Of a stretch of 64,000 nucleotides of DNA, positions 46,560 through 59,181 are shown in pieces. Source of the stretch: an uncultured Leptolyngbyaceae cyanobacterium (GTDB lineage: Bacteria > Cyanobacteriota > Cyanobacteriia > Leptolyngbyales > Leptolyngbyaceae); contig CALIDI010000005.1 in NCBI GenBank assembly GCA_938023035.1, forward strand, positions 54,189-118,188, in the 5' to 3' direction. The first letter of the stretch is position 1, and every line of letters starts with the position of its first letter. Under the pieces are notes generated by a model that saw nothing but the letters and a program-made list of their open reading frames with translations, was not told the DNA's origin and searched no databases. A program made the translations under genes and the position numbers.

Positions 46560-47420
46560 TTAATTCAAAGGAGGGCGATAAAGGCCTAGCTTCTGTTTCA
46601 AGAGCAAACCGAAAAAGGGCACGTCCTCTACAAGGTAGCGCTTCCACAGGCGCTTAGGGTCGCGGCTAATCCGAAATAACCACTCCATTCCAATATTGCT
46701 AACCCACTTGGGGGCGCGCTGAATATTGCCAGCTTCAAAGTCAATAGCAGCTCCAACAGCGAGAAAAATCTTAATATTTGGGAGCAAAGCTCGATGTTGT
46801 GCAATCCACTTTTCTTGCTTGGGGGCACCGACGCCCACAGCGAGAACTGTAGCTCCAGAGTCATTAATCTGGTCAACAATCTCTAAACACTCCCGATGGT
46901 TGCGCTCAAACCCGAAGGAGGGAGAATGCGCAGCGACAATGATATCCCGGCCAATTTTGCGGTTAACATTCTGACGGGCAGATTCTGCAACTCCAGGAGC
47001 GCCTCCCAACAAAAAAACCTTGATGCCAGGGTTACTGCGATGATAACGACAAAAATGAGGAAAGAAATCCGAACCGGATATTTTCTCTTTCAGTGGAGTT
47101 CCTAAAAACCGAGCGGCGTACATCAAAATTTGGCTGTCGCACACGCGATAATCTGCCTGGCTGTACACGTAACGAAACTCAGCATCGTACTGCAATTTCA
47201 TTAAGTGATCCACATTTGGGGTAATCACAAACCCTGACTTCAAGTGCTCTAGAAACTCTTGCATCGAAAAATTATCGATCCAAACGTTTAGGATCCTTAC
47301 TTTGTCTAATGGCATTGGAGAGGCAGAGAGAACCCGCCTAGGACGTTGCAAACGGTTAGGGTAAAGCAGACTCTCAACAATGGTAGAGCGAGAATTAAAA
47401 CCAATACGCTTTGGCAACAT
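46560..47420 (-). CDS. WecG/TagA/CpsF-family glycosyltransferase
   Basis: A roughly 286-residue GT26 enzyme; members add a ManNAc-type or similar sugar from a UDP donor to a lipid-linked acceptor in surface polysaccharide synthesis. Family marks: VITPNVDHLMKLQYD, YRVCDSQILMYAARFLG, SGSDFFPHFCRYH, VFLLGGAPGVAE and VGVGAPKQEKWIAQHRALLPNIKIFLAVGAAIDFEAG, then the basic C-terminal MEWLFRISRDPKRLWKRYLVEDVPFF typical of membrane attachment. ATG at 47420 (MLPKRIGFN) has its own start; the actual one may be even later (Met about 35 codons on). No other polysaccharide genes are adjacent, so this is an isolated enzyme. Confidence 0.93.
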   Translation of the reverse strand: MLPKRIGFNSRSTIVESLLYPNRLQRPRRVLSASPMPLDKVRILNVWIDNFSMQEFLEHLKSGFVITPNVDHLMKLQYDAEFRYVYSQADYRVCDSQILMYAARFLGTPLKEKISGSDFFPHFCRYHRSNPGIKVFLLGGAPGVAESARQNVNRKIGRDIIVAAHSPSFGFERNHRECLEIVDQINDSGATVLAVGVGAPKQEKWIAQHRALLPNIKIFLAVGAAIDFEAGNIQRAPKWVSNIGMEWLFRISRDPKRLWKRYLVEDVPFFGLLLKQKLGLYRPPLN

Positions 47421-48265
47421 GGGATTCCGTAGCTTTCTGCAAATCAGGTGAAATGCTGGACAACTGGACAATAGGAACAAACGGTAACCTAGCAATCACC
47501 TTCGGGTTATACCGCTGGATAGCTTCAAGGGAAATAGACAACTATTCAAGCGCGCAAGTTTCAGGCAACCACCTTAGACTTGACTTGGTAAGAACCATTG
47601 GGAACTTGCCTCACACCTCACCTAGCTTTAGAATGCCCTGACTCAAGCTGTACTAAACAGAGAGGTAGCCTAAATTAGAGATTCTTAATTTAGACTTCGC
47701 TTTATAAGTAGCCTGAGAGCTATGGAGAATTGAACCCGATTTTGATTTTTCCGTGAATGGCATTTCACTCTCTTGAGATAAGGTGGTGAACGACTCTGGG
47801 TTTAGACGCAAGAAACGAGAGCATGTCGCCTTTGCAGGCCTTCATCTCGCAGCCCTTCTCCCAAACTAGAAGAAGGGACTTAAGGTGAGGGCGAAAGTGA
47901 CACGTACGCCAAAAGACTGAACTTTTCAGTTTTATATTCTAAAGTGCTTGCCAATTGCACATGGAATTTATTGAGCAGCTTTACAGAAACCTTAAGCTAA
48001 GGGCGGCAATGTAACAAATTATCCACTGGAAAACAAGGCTCGTTCTGCGGGCTGAATTTGTGCATTAGTTGCAATCTTGCTCCCAAGGCAATCTCAGTCA
48101 AATTCCTCACATTGCTAGTGGGCAGAGAGAAATGCAGCGTTTAGAGATTGGTTTACCCAGGCAGAAGGCGCACCGAAACTTAGCACCTCGCTTCTATAAT
48201 GGCTGACGTAGTATAGCTACACAATTCAATACCCCTATTTAGAAAAGGGTGCTATTGTTTTGCAA
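47421..48265. other. Divergent gap with repeat B, 845 bp
   Basis: Holds promoters for the glycosyltransferase (minus) and the DnaJ protein (plus). A shortened repeat B lies at 47819-47908. The 200 bp before the DnaJ gene are AT-rich. No gene or RNA could be identified. Confidence 0.45.
47819..47908 (-). repeat. Dispersed repeat B, copy 2
   Basis: Matches 11301-11458 in reverse: ATGTCGCCTTTGCAGG, CTTCATC-CAGCCCTTCTCCCAA and, after the hairpin, GGTGAGGGCGAAAGTGACA. It lacks the second hairpin arm of copy 1, so it is about 70 bp shorter. Confidence 0.7.
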
Positions 48266-49180
48266 ATGAAGGACTTAGATTGGTGTTATCGTATCCTGGA
48301 GTTAGAGTCTGGTGCTTCTCTTGACGAGATTAACCAGGCTTATAAGGATTTAGTGTTTGTCTGGCATCCAGATCGGTTGCCAGCAGATAATTTGCGGCTT
48401 CAACAGAGGGCGCAAACAAAGTTGAAGCATTTGAACGAAGCTCGCGATCGCCTCCGCAGCTATGTTGATAAAGCAGCCAAACGCTCCCAACAACACTACT
48501 ATCGTCCTTATCCTCGTCCAAATTATTCAGCGCCCCACGCTGGAGCCAGACCAGCAGAGACTTCAAGCTCTCACTCTGCCAAAACAGACTATTCCCATTC
48601 CTCCTCGCAACAGTCAAAAGCCTATTCGCAACAACGGCAGAGGCCTGCTAACCACAACCGCTCGACGACATCAGCAGATAATAGTCATGCCTCTACCAGG
48701 GCTCATACAGAAACTCGTCATGCCGCGACTTCCTCTGCAAATAAGCCCCCAAGAACAAACAGTCAGGCAACTGAAACAAAGTCCTCGGTCTCCAATGATC
48801 GCGCTGAATCCCAGAAAAGCGATTTGAGTGGAGCAAATTTACGCGGGGCAGACCTGAAGGAAAAAGATCTGTCGGGTAGAAACCTAAGTGCAGCAGATCT
48901 GAGTCAGGCTAACCTAAGTGATGCTTTTCTTCATCGAGTCAATTTACAACGGGCAAATTTACAACAGGCTAATCTGTTTCGCGCCAATTTGCTAGAAGCA
49001 AACTTGCAGTATGCAAACTTGCGAGAAAGCAATTTGATCGGCGCAGATTTGAGTGGTGCTGATCTGACGGGTGCAGACTTAACAGGCGCAAACGTAGGTT
49101 CTCCCAGCCGCCTCATGGTGAAGTTAACCGGTGCAAAACTGGCAGGTACGATTTTGCCAGATGGAACAGTTCATGCCTGA
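48266..49180 (+). CDS. J-domain protein with pentapeptide repeats
   Basis: A 304-residue protein in three parts: an N-terminal J domain (1-65, HPD at residues 34-36) that would stimulate an Hsp70; a Ser/Gln/His-rich disordered linker (about 70-185); and a C-terminal pentapeptide-repeat domain (about 188-300) of roughly 20 A(D/N)Lxx units, which folds as a right-handed quadrilateral helix. J-domain plus pentapeptide fusions are known in cyanobacteria. The HPD is intact, so the chaperone contact should work; the binding partner of the repeats is unknown. ATG at 48266 was preferred to a TTG two codons before. Confidence 0.93.
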   Translation: MKDLDWCYRILELESGASLDEINQAYKDLVFVWHPDRLPADNLRLQQRAQTKLKHLNEARDRLRSYVDKAAKRSQQHYYRPYPRPNYSAPHAGARPAETSSSHSAKTDYSHSSSQQSKAYSQQRQRPANHNRSTTSADNSHASTRAHTETRHAATSSANKPPRTNSQATETKSSVSNDRAESQKSDLSGANLRGADLKEKDLSGRNLSAADLSQANLSDAFLHRVNLQRANLQQANLFRANLLEANLQYANLRESNLIGADLSGADLTGADLTGANVGSPSRLMVKLTGAKLAGTILPDGTVHA

Positions 49181-49479
49181 GCCATTTCGGTTGAAGCAGC
49201 ACGGGGTTTTTTCTTGCTACTTATCCTACAATCTAACCCGATGGCTACCTCTGCACTCCGTCCTAATCTTCGTTCGTACTACTTAAAAAGTAAAAAGCGG
49301 GCTGTTGTGCAGCCCGCCCGTATGGGTCAAACGAGAAACTCTTTAGGTTTAGATTAAGTAGACAGTTCCAATTAACTTTAAGCAGGGAAGAGTGGAAGTG
49401 TGACCCTAGGCAAGGGATTCCACCCCCTCCACCCCAAAATCATCTGCCATTGAATTGCGCGCAGCTACCTATTAGAGTT
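49181..49479. other. Convergent gap after rpoC2
   Basis: Holds the terminator of the rpo operon at 49282-49317 (listed separately). No gene seen. Confidence 0.6.
49282..49317 (-). terminator. Terminator of the rpo operon
   Basis: On the minus strand, GCGGGCTG-cacaa-CAGCCCGC forms a perfect 8-bp stem and is followed by TTTTTACTTTTT. It lies about 160 bp after the rpoC2 stop codon. Confidence 0.85.
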
Positions 49480-52400
49480 TTAGATATCGTCATCATCGGT
49501 GTCATCGATATCATCTTCGTTAGAGGCTAAACCTCCACCAATCAGCTCGTCATCATCGAGAATTGCCGAGGAAAATCCATCGCCGTTCCCCATACCATAG
49601 TTGCCGAAGCCATAACTACCGCGCTCTTCCAAAGAATCTAAGTTATAACTACGGGCAGTGCGGTCATCCAGGACGACATCCTTCAAATCGGCATCATCAT
49701 CAAATACGCCAATACCTTCATAGGACAAGTCGATGTCTGGACTACCGCCAGACTCTTCATAGGCATTAAAACCGGTTCCGGCAGGGATTAATCGCCCAAT
49801 AATGACGTTTTCTTTCAGCCCCCGTAACCAGTCTGATTTGCCTTCGATCGCAGCTTCAGTGAGAACTCGAGTGGTTTCCTGGAAACTGGCTGCCGAGATG
49901 AAGCTATCCGTATTCAGTGAGGCTTTCGTAATCCCCAAAAGGACGGGCGTGTATTCAGCGGGAGCACCCCCTGTGATTGACATCGCCTGATTGACCTGTT
50001 CAACCTGGTACATTTCTGCCAATTCACCAGGCAGCATGGTTGTATCGCCGCCATCATCAATTCTGGCCTTTGAAGTCATCTGACGCACGACAACCTCAAT
50101 ATGCTTATCAGAAATATCAATTCCTTGCGACTGGTAGACAGACTGGACTTCATTCACAAGAAAAGATTGCACCTGTTGCAAACTAGCCAGGGCGGCTTCA
50201 TGAACGCCCATAGACTCTCGATAATACTTAAAGTAGCTTTCTAGAATCTCGTGGGGGTTGGCAGGCCCGTCAGTAATTGCTTCCGCTGCTGATACTTCCT
50301 GGCCATCAGAAACAATCACACTCTGTCCAGGCCCAATCGAGTACTCAGAAACCACCCCGTCAGTCTCAATGATTTTGACTTCAACCGAGTCGTCTTCTCC
50401 GTAAGTGACCTGGGCGGTTCCCGGTCGAGCAGCTAAGACACAAGCTTCTTTGGGCTTACGCGCCTCTAGCAGTTCCTCAATTCTCGGTAGACCCTGAATA
50501 ATGTCGCCAGTCTTTGCCCGCTCAAACACAAGTAACACTAGGTTGTCACCCCGTTGCACAAGGTCACCGTCACTAATATGCAAAACTGCTCCTGCGGACA
50601 CCCGGTAAGGGCGAGCAATCCGCATCTTAAGTTGGCGATCGGACACTTCAACAACTTGCCCTGATTCTTCTAAAATCACTCCATCTGCAAGCTCAGTACC
50701 TGCAACGAGCAAGTCGCCCGGCTCAACCTTCAGTGCATTATCGGGCAACTCGACCAAAAATTGATCCGAATCCCGAATCACCAGCAAGCGACGGACAATT
50801 TCTCCCTCTGCACGTACACCTTGCACTCGACCGGCTTCCTTGCAACGAATCTCAGTAGCTGCAACGATTCCACCAGCGAGAATTTGGTCGCCATCTTTTA
50901 CCAATATTTTGGTGCTGGTTGCCCCTTGAGTGGTGTCGGCTGCAATATCGCGTCGAACAACAAGGGATTCCAAAATCACCAGTTGCAAGCGCAGTGCCTC
51001 AGGATCTTTTTCGTCAGGAACTAACTCAATGTCAGCCGCGAGTTGGGGAGCATCTCGATCAATTTCCAAAACAAGCTGAGTTTTCAGCAGTTCCAGCCCT
51101 TCGACCGTTTTTACCCGTTCGCCATCTTTGTAGGGCAGCCGTTGAACCGCCCGCAAACTAATTGAGCGTTCTGATTCATCGTTCGTCGATTCTTGACTGG
51201 GCACCGAAGGCTCATCTGGTACGCTGTACTCAATCACTGGGCGTAGGAGCAGCGCTGGCCCTTCGGGAGACTCGATGTACTCAACATAACGTAGCGCATC
51301 AACGACTAGGCCAGGCATTGCTTCTTGCCCAGGATTAACGAGGATAGGTTCTCGATTGACGACATCGTCTGGATTGTCAATCATGTGGAGGTCACCAGGC
51401 TTGATGACGATTTCCCGAAGGATATCGTTCTTTTGAGTAACTTCCACAACACCACTCGTTTGACAGAAGATATCCTTGACGACTTCTGTGCCTGCCTCAA
51501 CGTACTGGCCATCTTCGACCAACAGCAAAGAAATATCTTTGTTGACTTCGTGCGCTTCCTCAGGTATCCAGAGTAATGTGCCACCTTTAGTGACTTCATA
51601 GCCTTGCTTGGCTTTGCCACGTTTGGCGACTTCAACGCCTGAGTAACGAATGATGCCACCAGTCTGAGTGTGATAACGGTCATCAATTAACTCAGCAACA
51701 ACCTGGTTATTTGTCACCTTGGTGCCAGGGGTCGCTTTCAGTAAGAAGGCTTGGTTGTTGGCTGTTTCAATGATGTACTGCTCTCGTCCCTGATGGCTTT
51801 CAACACGGACTTTTGCCTGGTCAAGCAAAACGGATGCGGTGATAATTTCAATTTCACGACCGCCTTTACCATCAATGCCTTGAGGAAGTCGAACGGTGCC
51901 ACCGTGCTCAGATACAAGTTTCGTTTCTGCCAGTACACCATTGGTTTCAATAAAGTCACCATTTTTGACAATCGGCTCAGCACCGGGGGGGAGGTTATAA
52001 ACTTCACCCGACAAAATCCAAATTAACCCCCCTCTTTGGGCGATTCGGGTCGTATTACCCTGGCGATCTTTCTTCTCCTCTTGAACAAGATCTGCGAATT
52101 TAACTTCACCGGCCAAGTCAGAAGTCACGTCCTTCGTTGCTTTCTCTGTGGTTTTGCGAGAACGTCCTGTCAGTGGGATCTCGGCTAGCACCTGGCCTTT
52201 CTTAACCGTTTGCCCATCCCTAACCAGGATCGTGGTGCCTTGAGAGATGGTCACAGATTGACTACTGTTTCCTGCGCCTTCTACGGTAAAGGTGGCTTCT
52301 GCCGATTCCAGAATCAGTGCATCTTCACCATGACGTGTACGGAAGGCACGGGTTCGGGTCTTTTTCGCAAATTTAATGGTTCCGTCAATTTCTGCCCGCT

Positions 52401-53466
52401 CTTGACGAGCCATCTCTCCTGTGAATACCCCACCCGTGTGGAAGGTTCTCATCGTTAGTTGGGTGCCCGGTTCGCCGATAGACTGAGCGGCGATGATTCC
52501 CACGGCTTCACCAATGTCTACCATTTTGGCATGGGCAAGACTCCAGCCATAACAAAATTGACAAACCGATCGCGTCGCTTCGCAAGTCAGGGGCGATCGC
52601 ACAAACACCTCTTCCACCCCTAAGTTTTGAATCCGAATCGCTAAGTCGTCAGAAATATCCTGGTTGCGTTCTGCGATCACTTCGCCCGTTTCAGGATGGA
52701 CAACATCGGCTGCCAGCACCCTCCCTAGCAACCGATTTTTGAGCGGAATCAGGGTGCGATCGCCATCCTTCATTGCCCGAACCGGAATCCCGCGCTGAGT
52801 TCCACAATCGACTTCACGGATAATAACATCCTGCGAAACATCCACCAAGCGGCGAGTCAAATAACCAGAGTCAGCCGTTCTTAGGGCCGTATCAACCAGC
52901 CCCTTCCGGGCGCCGTAGGAAGAAATGATATACTCCGTTACCGTCAAGCCTTCCCGGAAATTAGTCTTAATCGGCAAATCAATAATTTCTCCCTGCGGAT
53001 TAGCCATCAAACCCCGCATCCCCACAAGCTGCCGCACCTGAGAGATGTTTCCCCGTGCACCAGAAAACGCCATCATATAAACCGAGTTGAGCGGGCTGTT
53101 AATCTTAAAGTGACGCACAACCTCATCCTTCAACTCTTCGTTAGTACCATTCCAGGTATCAATCACCTTCTGAAACCGTTCAACCTCAGTGATTTCTCCC
53201 CGGGTGTAGCGCTCCTCCGTATCTCGAATGGTTGCCGCAGCCGCATCTAGCAGTTGCCGTTTCGTCGGCGGCACCTGCAAATCATCTACACTAATCGACA
53301 CACCCGCCTGAGTAGCATAGCGAAAGCCCAAATCCTTGATATTGTCCGCCATCTGAGCCGTGCGTGCTGTTCCGTAGTGGGTAAATGCCCATGCAATCAG
53401 GTCGCGCAACTGCCCCTTGTTAATCACTCGATTGCGAAAGATCGTCTGGTTCGTTTGCTCTGCCAT
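49480..53466 (-). CDS. rpoC2: RNA polymerase beta' subunit, C-terminal part
   Basis: A 1328-residue beta' part of the cyanobacterial split RNA polymerase. The N-terminal region has the zinc-binding [13 protein letters not shown] and the trigger-loop start [13 protein letters not shown] at about 334-345; the matching second half [16 protein letters not shown] appears only at about 990. The roughly 640 residues between are the large SI3 insertion typical of cyanobacteria, made of repeated sandwich-barrel hybrid motifs. The C-terminus ends in a strongly acidic run. ATG at 53466 (MAEQTNQT) is the family's usual start, and it lies 94 bp after rpoC1. Confidence 0.98.
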   Translation of the reverse strand: MAEQTNQTIFRNRVINKGQLRDLIAWAFTHYGTARTAQMADNIKDLGFRYATQAGVSISVDDLQVPPTKRQLLDAAAATIRDTEERYTRGEITEVERFQKVIDTWNGTNEELKDEVVRHFKINSPLNSVYMMAFSGARGNISQVRQLVGMRGLMANPQGEIIDLPIKTNFREGLTVTEYIISSYGARKGLVDTALRTADSGYLTRRLVDVSQDVIIREVDCGTQRGIPVRAMKDGDRTLIPLKNRLLGRVLAADVVHPETGEVIAERNQDISDDLAIRIQNLGVEEVFVRSPLTCEATRSVCQFCYGWSLAHAKMVDIGEAVGIIAAQSIGEPGTQLTMRTFHTGGVFTGEMARQERAEIDGTIKFAKKTRTRAFRTRHGEDALILESAEATFTVEGAGNSSQSVTISQGTTILVRDGQTVKKGQVLAEIPLTGRSRKTTEKATKDVTSDLAGEVKFADLVQEEKKDRQGNTTRIAQRGGLIWILSGEVYNLPPGAEPIVKNGDFIETNGVLAETKLVSEHGGTVRLPQGIDGKGGREIEIITASVLLDQAKVRVESHQGREQYIIETANNQAFLLKATPGTKVTNNQVVAELIDDRYHTQTGGIIRYSGVEVAKRGKAKQGYEVTKGGTLLWIPEEAHEVNKDISLLLVEDGQYVEAGTEVVKDIFCQTSGVVEVTQKNDILREIVIKPGDLHMIDNPDDVVNREPILVNPGQEAMPGLVVDALRYVEYIESPEGPALLLRPVIEYSVPDEPSVPSQESTNDESERSISLRAVQRLPYKDGERVKTVEGLELLKTQLVLEIDRDAPQLAADIELVPDEKDPEALRLQLVILESLVVRRDIAADTTQGATSTKILVKDGDQILAGGIVAATEIRCKEAGRVQGVRAEGEIVRRLLVIRDSDQFLVELPDNALKVEPGDLLVAGTELADGVILEESGQVVEVSDRQLKMRIARPYRVSAGAVLHISDGDLVQRGDNLVLLVFERAKTGDIIQGLPRIEELLEARKPKEACVLAARPGTAQVTYGEDDSVEVKIIETDGVVSEYSIGPGQSVIVSDGQEVSAAEAITDGPANPHEILESYFKYYRESMGVHEAALASLQQVQSFLVNEVQSVYQSQGIDISDKHIEVVVRQMTSKARIDDGGDTTMLPGELAEMYQVEQVNQAMSITGGAPAEYTPVLLGITKASLNTDSFISAASFQETTRVLTEAAIEGKSDWLRGLKENVIIGRLIPAGTGFNAYEESGGSPDIDLSYEGIGVFDDDADLKDVVLDDRTARSYNLDSLEERGSYGFGNYGMGNGDGFSSAILDDDELIGGGLASNEDDIDDTDDDDI

Positions 53467-53560
53467 TATTTCCCCTCTGTCTCTGCCAATGAGCCCTATT
53501 TGTCTGCAAGTCAATCTCGCCCAAACGAGCTGTTTCCATTACTCACCTGGTCAGCACCGA

Positions 53561-55435
53561 TCAAACCGCCAATGAATCATGAATTGTCTTGTTATAAATC
53601 ACTCGCCCAGGAGTGGTTTTCACATATTGCGAGATTAAGTTACCCTCACCATCTCGTCGCTCCTTACGGAATTGGTAAATACGGGTAACTATTCCATCTG
53701 GAGAAATATGTTCTTCCAACACCTCTTCATCTGGTCGTTCAGTCTCTACAATGCCGTCGAAACGTACCCAGATGTAAGCATGTAAATCTACTTCCCGTTG
53801 CTGGTAAGCAATAATCGCATCCTCAAGGCTAGCAAAATATCTTCCAGCTCCCTTGGTTGCATTGGGATTTTCAGCCGTCAGATAGTAACAGCCTAGAACC
53901 ATATCCTGACTAGGCGTAATAATCGGGCGACCTGTTGCCGGAGAAAGAATATTATTAGAAGCCAACATCAACAAACGGGCCTCTGCCTGAGCCTCAAGCG
54001 ACAACGGCACATGCACCGCCATCTGGTCACCATCAAAGTCAGCGTTAAACGCTGGGCACACCAACGGGTGCAGTTGAATCGCCCGCCCATCCACCAAAAT
54101 TGGCTCAAACGCCTGAATGCCCAGACGGTGCAAGGTCGGTGCCCGGTTTAACATCACAGGGTGACCCTCAATCACTTCTTCCAAGACATCCCAAACCGTT
54201 GGGTCATTACGCTGAATCAGCTTCTTAGCGGCTTTGATGTTATTCACTAAACCCTGTCGAATCAGCCGATGAATTACAAAAGGCTGAAACAACTCAATTG
54301 CCATTTCTCGGGGCAAACCACACTGGTGAATCTTGAGCTTAGGCCCCACCACAATCACTGATCGCCCAGAATAGTCAACCCGCTTACCCAAAAGGTTTTG
54401 CCGGAAACGCCCCTGCTTCCCTTCGATAATGTCAGACAAAGATTTAAGCGGGCGGTTGTTGGCACCAACCACCGTACGACCACGCCGACCATTATCAATC
54501 AACGCATCCACAGCTTCCTGAAGCATCCGCTTTTCATTGCGAACAATGATTTCAGGAGCCAGAATTTCCTGTAATCGGGCTAAGCGGTTATTCCGGTTAA
54601 TCACCCGGCGATAAAGATCATTTAGGTCAGAGGTCGCAAATCTTCCCCCATCTAACTGCACCATAGGGCGCAAGTCAGGGGGAATCACCGGGATATAAGA
54701 GAGAATCATCCAATCGGGCTGAGCACCTGTCGCCACAAAATTATCAATCACGCGCAGGCGCTTGATCAGCTTGGCTCGCTTTTGCCCCTTAGAATTCGCA
54801 ACCTCTTCTCGAAGTTTCTCAGCTTCTGTTTCTAGATTGATGTCTTGCAGCAACCGTTGAATAGCTTCTGCCCCAATCCCCACTTCCACCCCGGTTAACT
54901 GGGCATCTTCACTGTAAAGCTGATCCTCAATCTCAATCCATTGGTCTTCAGTTAGCAACTGCTTGTAGGATAAGGACTCTGCATTGCCTGGATCGAGCAC
55001 AACGTAAGAATTGAAGTAGACAATCTGCTCCACGTCACGGAGGGGCATATCCAGGAGAATCGCCATATAGCTGGGAATTCCCTTGAGATACCAAACGTGA
55101 GCAACCGGGGCAGCCAGCTTGATGTACCCCATCCGATGGCGACGCACGCGCGATTCCGTGACTTCAACGCCGCATCGTTCGCAGACAATCCCCCGATGGC
55201 GCACACGCTTGTACTTACCGCAATGGCATTCCCAATCTTTAGCAGGGCCAAAAATCCGTTCACAAAATAAGCCATCCATTTCTGGCTTCAGTGTCCGGTA
55301 GTTAATCGTTTCTGGCTTCGTCACCTCTCCAACAACCTGGCCATTGGGTAACGTTCGTTCCCCCCACTGACGAATGCGTTCTGGAGATGCCAGACCAATT
55401 TTTACATAGTCAAACCGCTGCTCTAGCTTTGGCAT
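53561..55435 (-). CDS. rpoC1: RNA polymerase gamma subunit (beta' N-terminal part)
   Basis: A 624-residue N-terminal part of beta', called gamma in cyanobacteria. The zinc ribbon is Cys70/72/85/88 ([20 protein letters not shown]); the bridge to the active site holds [16 protein letters not shown] and the magnesium motif [12 protein letters not shown] at about residue 462, the catalytic triad of Asp residues. The split between rpoC1 and rpoC2 is the mark of cyanobacteria and plastids. It starts 97 bp after rpoB. Confidence 0.98.
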   Translation of the reverse strand: MPKLEQRFDYVKIGLASPERIRQWGERTLPNGQVVGEVTKPETINYRTLKPEMDGLFCERIFGPAKDWECHCGKYKRVRHRGIVCERCGVEVTESRVRRHRMGYIKLAAPVAHVWYLKGIPSYMAILLDMPLRDVEQIVYFNSYVVLDPGNAESLSYKQLLTEDQWIEIEDQLYSEDAQLTGVEVGIGAEAIQRLLQDINLETEAEKLREEVANSKGQKRAKLIKRLRVIDNFVATGAQPDWMILSYIPVIPPDLRPMVQLDGGRFATSDLNDLYRRVINRNNRLARLQEILAPEIIVRNEKRMLQEAVDALIDNGRRGRTVVGANNRPLKSLSDIIEGKQGRFRQNLLGKRVDYSGRSVIVVGPKLKIHQCGLPREMAIELFQPFVIHRLIRQGLVNNIKAAKKLIQRNDPTVWDVLEEVIEGHPVMLNRAPTLHRLGIQAFEPILVDGRAIQLHPLVCPAFNADFDGDQMAVHVPLSLEAQAEARLLMLASNNILSPATGRPIITPSQDMVLGCYYLTAENPNATKGAGRYFASLEDAIIAYQQREVDLHAYIWVRFDGIVETERPDEEVLEEHISPDGIVTRIYQFRKERRDGEGNLISQYVKTTPGRVIYNKTIHDSLAV

Positions 55436-55532
55436 CGCTGCTTTCCTCTTTTTGCTGTGGCGAAATGATTAAGGTTTAAAAAGTTAGGAAACCAATGCTG
55501 ATATGGCACCCCAACCTTTCACAAATGACAAA

Positions 55533-58500
55533 CTACTCGTCGCCCTCATCCATTTCATCGCGAGCAAGCGACTCGTAAGTGGGACGAGGAGGTGCCCGGC
55601 GAACTCCCACATCAGCCATCAGATCGACTTCGGCATCCCGACTCGTGCCGTCATCACGAGTCTCCAACTTATGCACCGACACATCCAAGCAAAGTGACTG
55701 GAGTTCCCGCATTAACACCTTAAAGGACTCCGGCGTTCCCGGACGGGGGATGGCCTTCCCTTTAACAATGGCATTCAGGGCTTCATTACGTCCCTGCATA
55801 TCGTCGGACTTAACTGTCAGCAATTCTTGCAAAATGTAAGCCGCGCCAAAGGCTTCGAGTGCCCAAACCTCCATTTCACCAAAACGCTGGCCCCCTTGCT
55901 GAGCTTTACCGCCGAGGGGTTGCTGGGTCACTAATGAATAAGGCCCTGTTGATCGCGCGTGAATCTTGTCATCAACCAGGTGAACCAGCTTGAGCATGTG
56001 GGCACGACCCACAGTGACTGGGCGATCAAAAGGCTCTCCTGTCCGACCATCGTACATTTGGATTTTGCCCTGGTCGTTAGGGTTAAAAACCCAGTCCTTA
56101 CCTGTGAGTTCAGCCGCTTCCTTCAGCTTTGCATGTACCGTTTCTCTGGACTTCTCCTCGCCATGCATTTCGTCGAAAGGAATCACCTTAAACCGCACAT
56201 TCAGGTTGTCGGCAGCCCAACCCAAAAGACATTCATAAACCTGTCCTACATTCATTCGGGAGGGGACACCCAGAGGATTCAACAAAATATCAACCGGCGT
56301 TCCATCAGGGAGATAGGGCATATCTTCCACGGGCAGAATTCGGGAAATGATGCCCTTATTGCCGTGGCGACCAGCCATTTTATCGCCCACCTGAATTTTG
56401 CGCTTCAGTGCAACATAAACCCGTACCACCATGTTGGCTCCTGGGGGCAACTCATCGCCCTGTTCTCGCGTGAAGACGCGCACATCGACAACACGACCCT
56501 TTTCCCCATTTGGCACTCTCAGGGAGTTATCCCGTACATCGCGGGCTTTCTCCCCAAAAATAGCCCGTAAAAGTTTTTCTTCGGGAGGCTGATCCGATTC
56601 CCCTTTAGGGGTCACCTTACCCACGAGAATATCGCCTGATTCAACCCAAGCCCCAATGCGAATGATCCCGGTTTCATCTAACTGGCGTAGAGAATCCTCA
56701 CCCACATTAGGAATTTCACGGGTAATTTCTTCTGGCCCCAGCTTTGTTTGTCTGGCCTCAATTTCGTACTTCTCGATATGAATTGAGGTGTAGACGTCAT
56801 CGAAGACAAGGCGTTCACTAATGAGGATGGCATCTTCATAGTTGTAACCTTCCCAGGGCATATAGGCAACCAGCACATTCTGACCGAGGGCGAGTTCACC
56901 GCTTTCCGTAGCGGAGCCGTCAGCCAACACTTGACCTGCCCGTACGCGATCTCCCTGGAAGACGATTGGGCGCTGATTCAAACAAGTATCCTGGTTGGAG
57001 CGCTGGTACTTCTGCACTGGATACTCAATCTCACGCCCATTGGGGTCGCGCACCACTATCCTATCGGCTGAAACGTAGGTGACTTCCCCATCAGTCCGAC
57101 TCACAATTACCATGCCAGAGTCACGTGCTGCTTGGGCTTCTAAGCCAGTTCCCACGAGCGGGCGCTCAGGCCGCAATAGCGGTACTGCTTGCCGTTGCAT
57201 ATTAGAACCCATCAAAGCACGGTTTGCATCATCGTGCTCTAGGAAAGGGATCAGAGAAGTTGCCACCGAGATAATCTGAACGGGCGAAACAGCCACATAA
57301 TCGACTTCCTCTGGCTTAGCAGTCGTAAACTCCTGGCGATAGCGAATCGGGATTTCATCCCCAATAATAAACCCCTCTCGATTGAGCGGTGCATCCCCCG
57401 CGGCAACCCGCAGATCATCTTCCTCGTCGGCGGTCATATAGACGGGTGGCTGATCTTTCAGTAACCTTCCCCCTTCCACTTTGTAGAAAGGCGTTTCAAT
57501 GAAACCGTAGGCATTCACCCGCGCATGGGTAGCCAATGAGCCAATCAACCCTGCGTTCGGCCCTTCTGGCGTTTCAATTGGGCAAATCCGCCCATAGTGA
57601 GAGGGGTGAATATCGCGCACAGCAAACCCTGCCCGTTCTCGGGTGAGACCACCAGGCCCAAGAGCACTCAAACGACGCTTGTGGGTCAGCTCTGCCAGCG
57701 GATTGGTTTGATCCATAAACTGGGAAAGCTGCGAAGAACCGAAAAACTCCTTGATGGCGGCTACAAGTGGCTTGGGGTTGACCAGAGAAGCTGGGGTTAA
57801 AGAACCAGCATCGGAAACCGTCATCCGTTCACGAATAATCCGCTCCAACCGATTTAGCCCGACGCGCACTTGGTTTTGCAGCAGTTCCCCCACAGAGCGA
57901 ACGCGGCGATTTCCCAGGTGGTCAATGTCGTCGATTTCACCCAGGTCAAACTCCAAGTTAATCAAGTAGTCAATCGCCGACAGAATATCTTGAGGTGTTA
58001 ATACCCGCACGGTATCTGGCACATTCAGACCCAGTTTTCGGTTGAGCTTGTAACGCCCCACCTTGCCCAAATCATACCGCTTAGGATCAAAAAAGCGCGA
58101 ATCCAGCAATTGTTGCCCCCCAGATACGGTTGGGGGTTCCCCTGGACGCAGCTTACGGTATAGCTCCATCAGAGCTTCTTCTTCGCCAAACTGCCCCTCT
58201 TTCTCAATCGTTTTCTGGAAATACTCGGGGTGACGGAGGGCATCAAAAATTTCACCATCGCTCAGGCCTAGTGCCTTCAGCAGCACCTGAGCAGAAAGCT
58301 TACGGGTTTTATCAATCCGTACCCAGACTAGGTCATTTTTATCGGTCTCAAACTTAAGCCACGCTCCTCGATTGGGAATTAAGCTGGCATTAAATGCCCG
58401 ACGACCGTTCTTATCGATTTCAGTCTTGTAGTAAACCCCAGGACTACGGACGATTTGATTAACAATAACGCGCTCAGCACCATTGATAATGAAGGTGCCG

Positions 58501-58835
58501 CGCTCAGTCATTAATGGCAAATCACCAATAAAAACCTCTTGCTCAATAATTTGCCCTGTCTCTTTATTGACTAGGCGAGTCGGCACATACATCTGCACGG
58601 CATAGGTGCTATCCCGCCGCTTTGCTTCATCAACATCATACTTGGGCCGTTTCAGCTTGTAGTCTTTTCCGATAAAATGCAGCTCAAGCTTGCCTGTGTA
58701 GTCGGTAATCGGCGAAAAACTATCAAGTTCTTCAATTAGGCCCTCCTCTAGAAACCAGCGGAAACTTTCCCGCTGAATTTCGACTAGATCCGGTAGGGTA
58801 AAAGCGGGGGTCGTTAGTGTCGTTGTGTCAGCCAT
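55533..58835 (-). CDS. rpoB: RNA polymerase beta subunit
   Basis: An 1100-residue beta subunit, the typical cyanobacterial length, shorter than in E. coli because the usual insertions are missing. Recognisable regions: the rifampicin pocket around [63 protein letters not shown], and the C-terminal [29 protein letters not shown]. The [22 protein letters not shown] stretch is wild type in form, without the common rifampicin-resistance changes at Asp516- or His526-like positions. First of the three polymerase genes. Confidence 0.99.
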   Translation of the reverse strand: MADTTTLTTPAFTLPDLVEIQRESFRWFLEEGLIEELDSFSPITDYTGKLELHFIGKDYKLKRPKYDVDEAKRRDSTYAVQMYVPTRLVNKETGQIIEQEVFIGDLPLMTERGTFIINGAERVIVNQIVRSPGVYYKTEIDKNGRRAFNASLIPNRGAWLKFETDKNDLVWVRIDKTRKLSAQVLLKALGLSDGEIFDALRHPEYFQKTIEKEGQFGEEEALMELYRKLRPGEPPTVSGGQQLLDSRFFDPKRYDLGKVGRYKLNRKLGLNVPDTVRVLTPQDILSAIDYLINLEFDLGEIDDIDHLGNRRVRSVGELLQNQVRVGLNRLERIIRERMTVSDAGSLTPASLVNPKPLVAAIKEFFGSSQLSQFMDQTNPLAELTHKRRLSALGPGGLTRERAGFAVRDIHPSHYGRICPIETPEGPNAGLIGSLATHARVNAYGFIETPFYKVEGGRLLKDQPPVYMTADEEDDLRVAAGDAPLNREGFIIGDEIPIRYRQEFTTAKPEEVDYVAVSPVQIISVATSLIPFLEHDDANRALMGSNMQRQAVPLLRPERPLVGTGLEAQAARDSGMVIVSRTDGEVTYVSADRIVVRDPNGREIEYPVQKYQRSNQDTCLNQRPIVFQGDRVRAGQVLADGSATESGELALGQNVLVAYMPWEGYNYEDAILISERLVFDDVYTSIHIEKYEIEARQTKLGPEEITREIPNVGEDSLRQLDETGIIRIGAWVESGDILVGKVTPKGESDQPPEEKLLRAIFGEKARDVRDNSLRVPNGEKGRVVDVRVFTREQGDELPPGANMVVRVYVALKRKIQVGDKMAGRHGNKGIISRILPVEDMPYLPDGTPVDILLNPLGVPSRMNVGQVYECLLGWAADNLNVRFKVIPFDEMHGEEKSRETVHAKLKEAAELTGKDWVFNPNDQGKIQMYDGRTGEPFDRPVTVGRAHMLKLVHLVDDKIHARSTGPYSLVTQQPLGGKAQQGGQRFGEMEVWALEAFGAAYILQELLTVKSDDMQGRNEALNAIVKGKAIPRPGTPESFKVLMRELQSLCLDVSVHKLETRDDGTSRDAEVDLMADVGVRRAPPRPTYESLARDEMDEGDE

Positions 58836-59181
58836 GCGTCTCCTCTAGAGGGTCACGCCCAATGCGAGTTCCAGATTATACAGATTTTATTGGGACTAGT
58901 CAAGCTAAATCACCATTTCCACGTTAATCTCATGAATTCCCTAGAAATGATGATTTCAAAGAATTCAGCTAAATCGGCTCAAGGCAGAATGAAGAACTTA
59001 TTGCTAAGGAAGAGCAAGTCGAAATCCCCCTAGGCAAGAAAGAAGGGGGAAAATTGCCGCAATAGAGTTGAATATCCTGAAAAAGATGCTCTCTAACCAT
59101 TATGACGGATGAAACAAAAAATAACAGGTCTGCTCTAGCAAAAATTCGCCTATCAGTCAAGCGAGCCGCAAACCGCTAGAG
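58836..59181. other. Spacer between tatD and rpoB
   Basis: A 346-bp gap inside the rpsT-tatD-rpoB order. It is AT-rich near rpoB and could hold an rpoB promoter. The small open frames here have no coding character. Confidence 0.4.

Noticed and set aside
47700..47740. tRNA-like GAATTGAACCC motif
   Set aside because: The flanking bases cannot form a T-arm stem and no anticodon arm is nearby.
58969..59160. 63-codon frame between tatD and rpoB
   Set aside because: No ribosome site, no family resemblance, inside the operon spacer.
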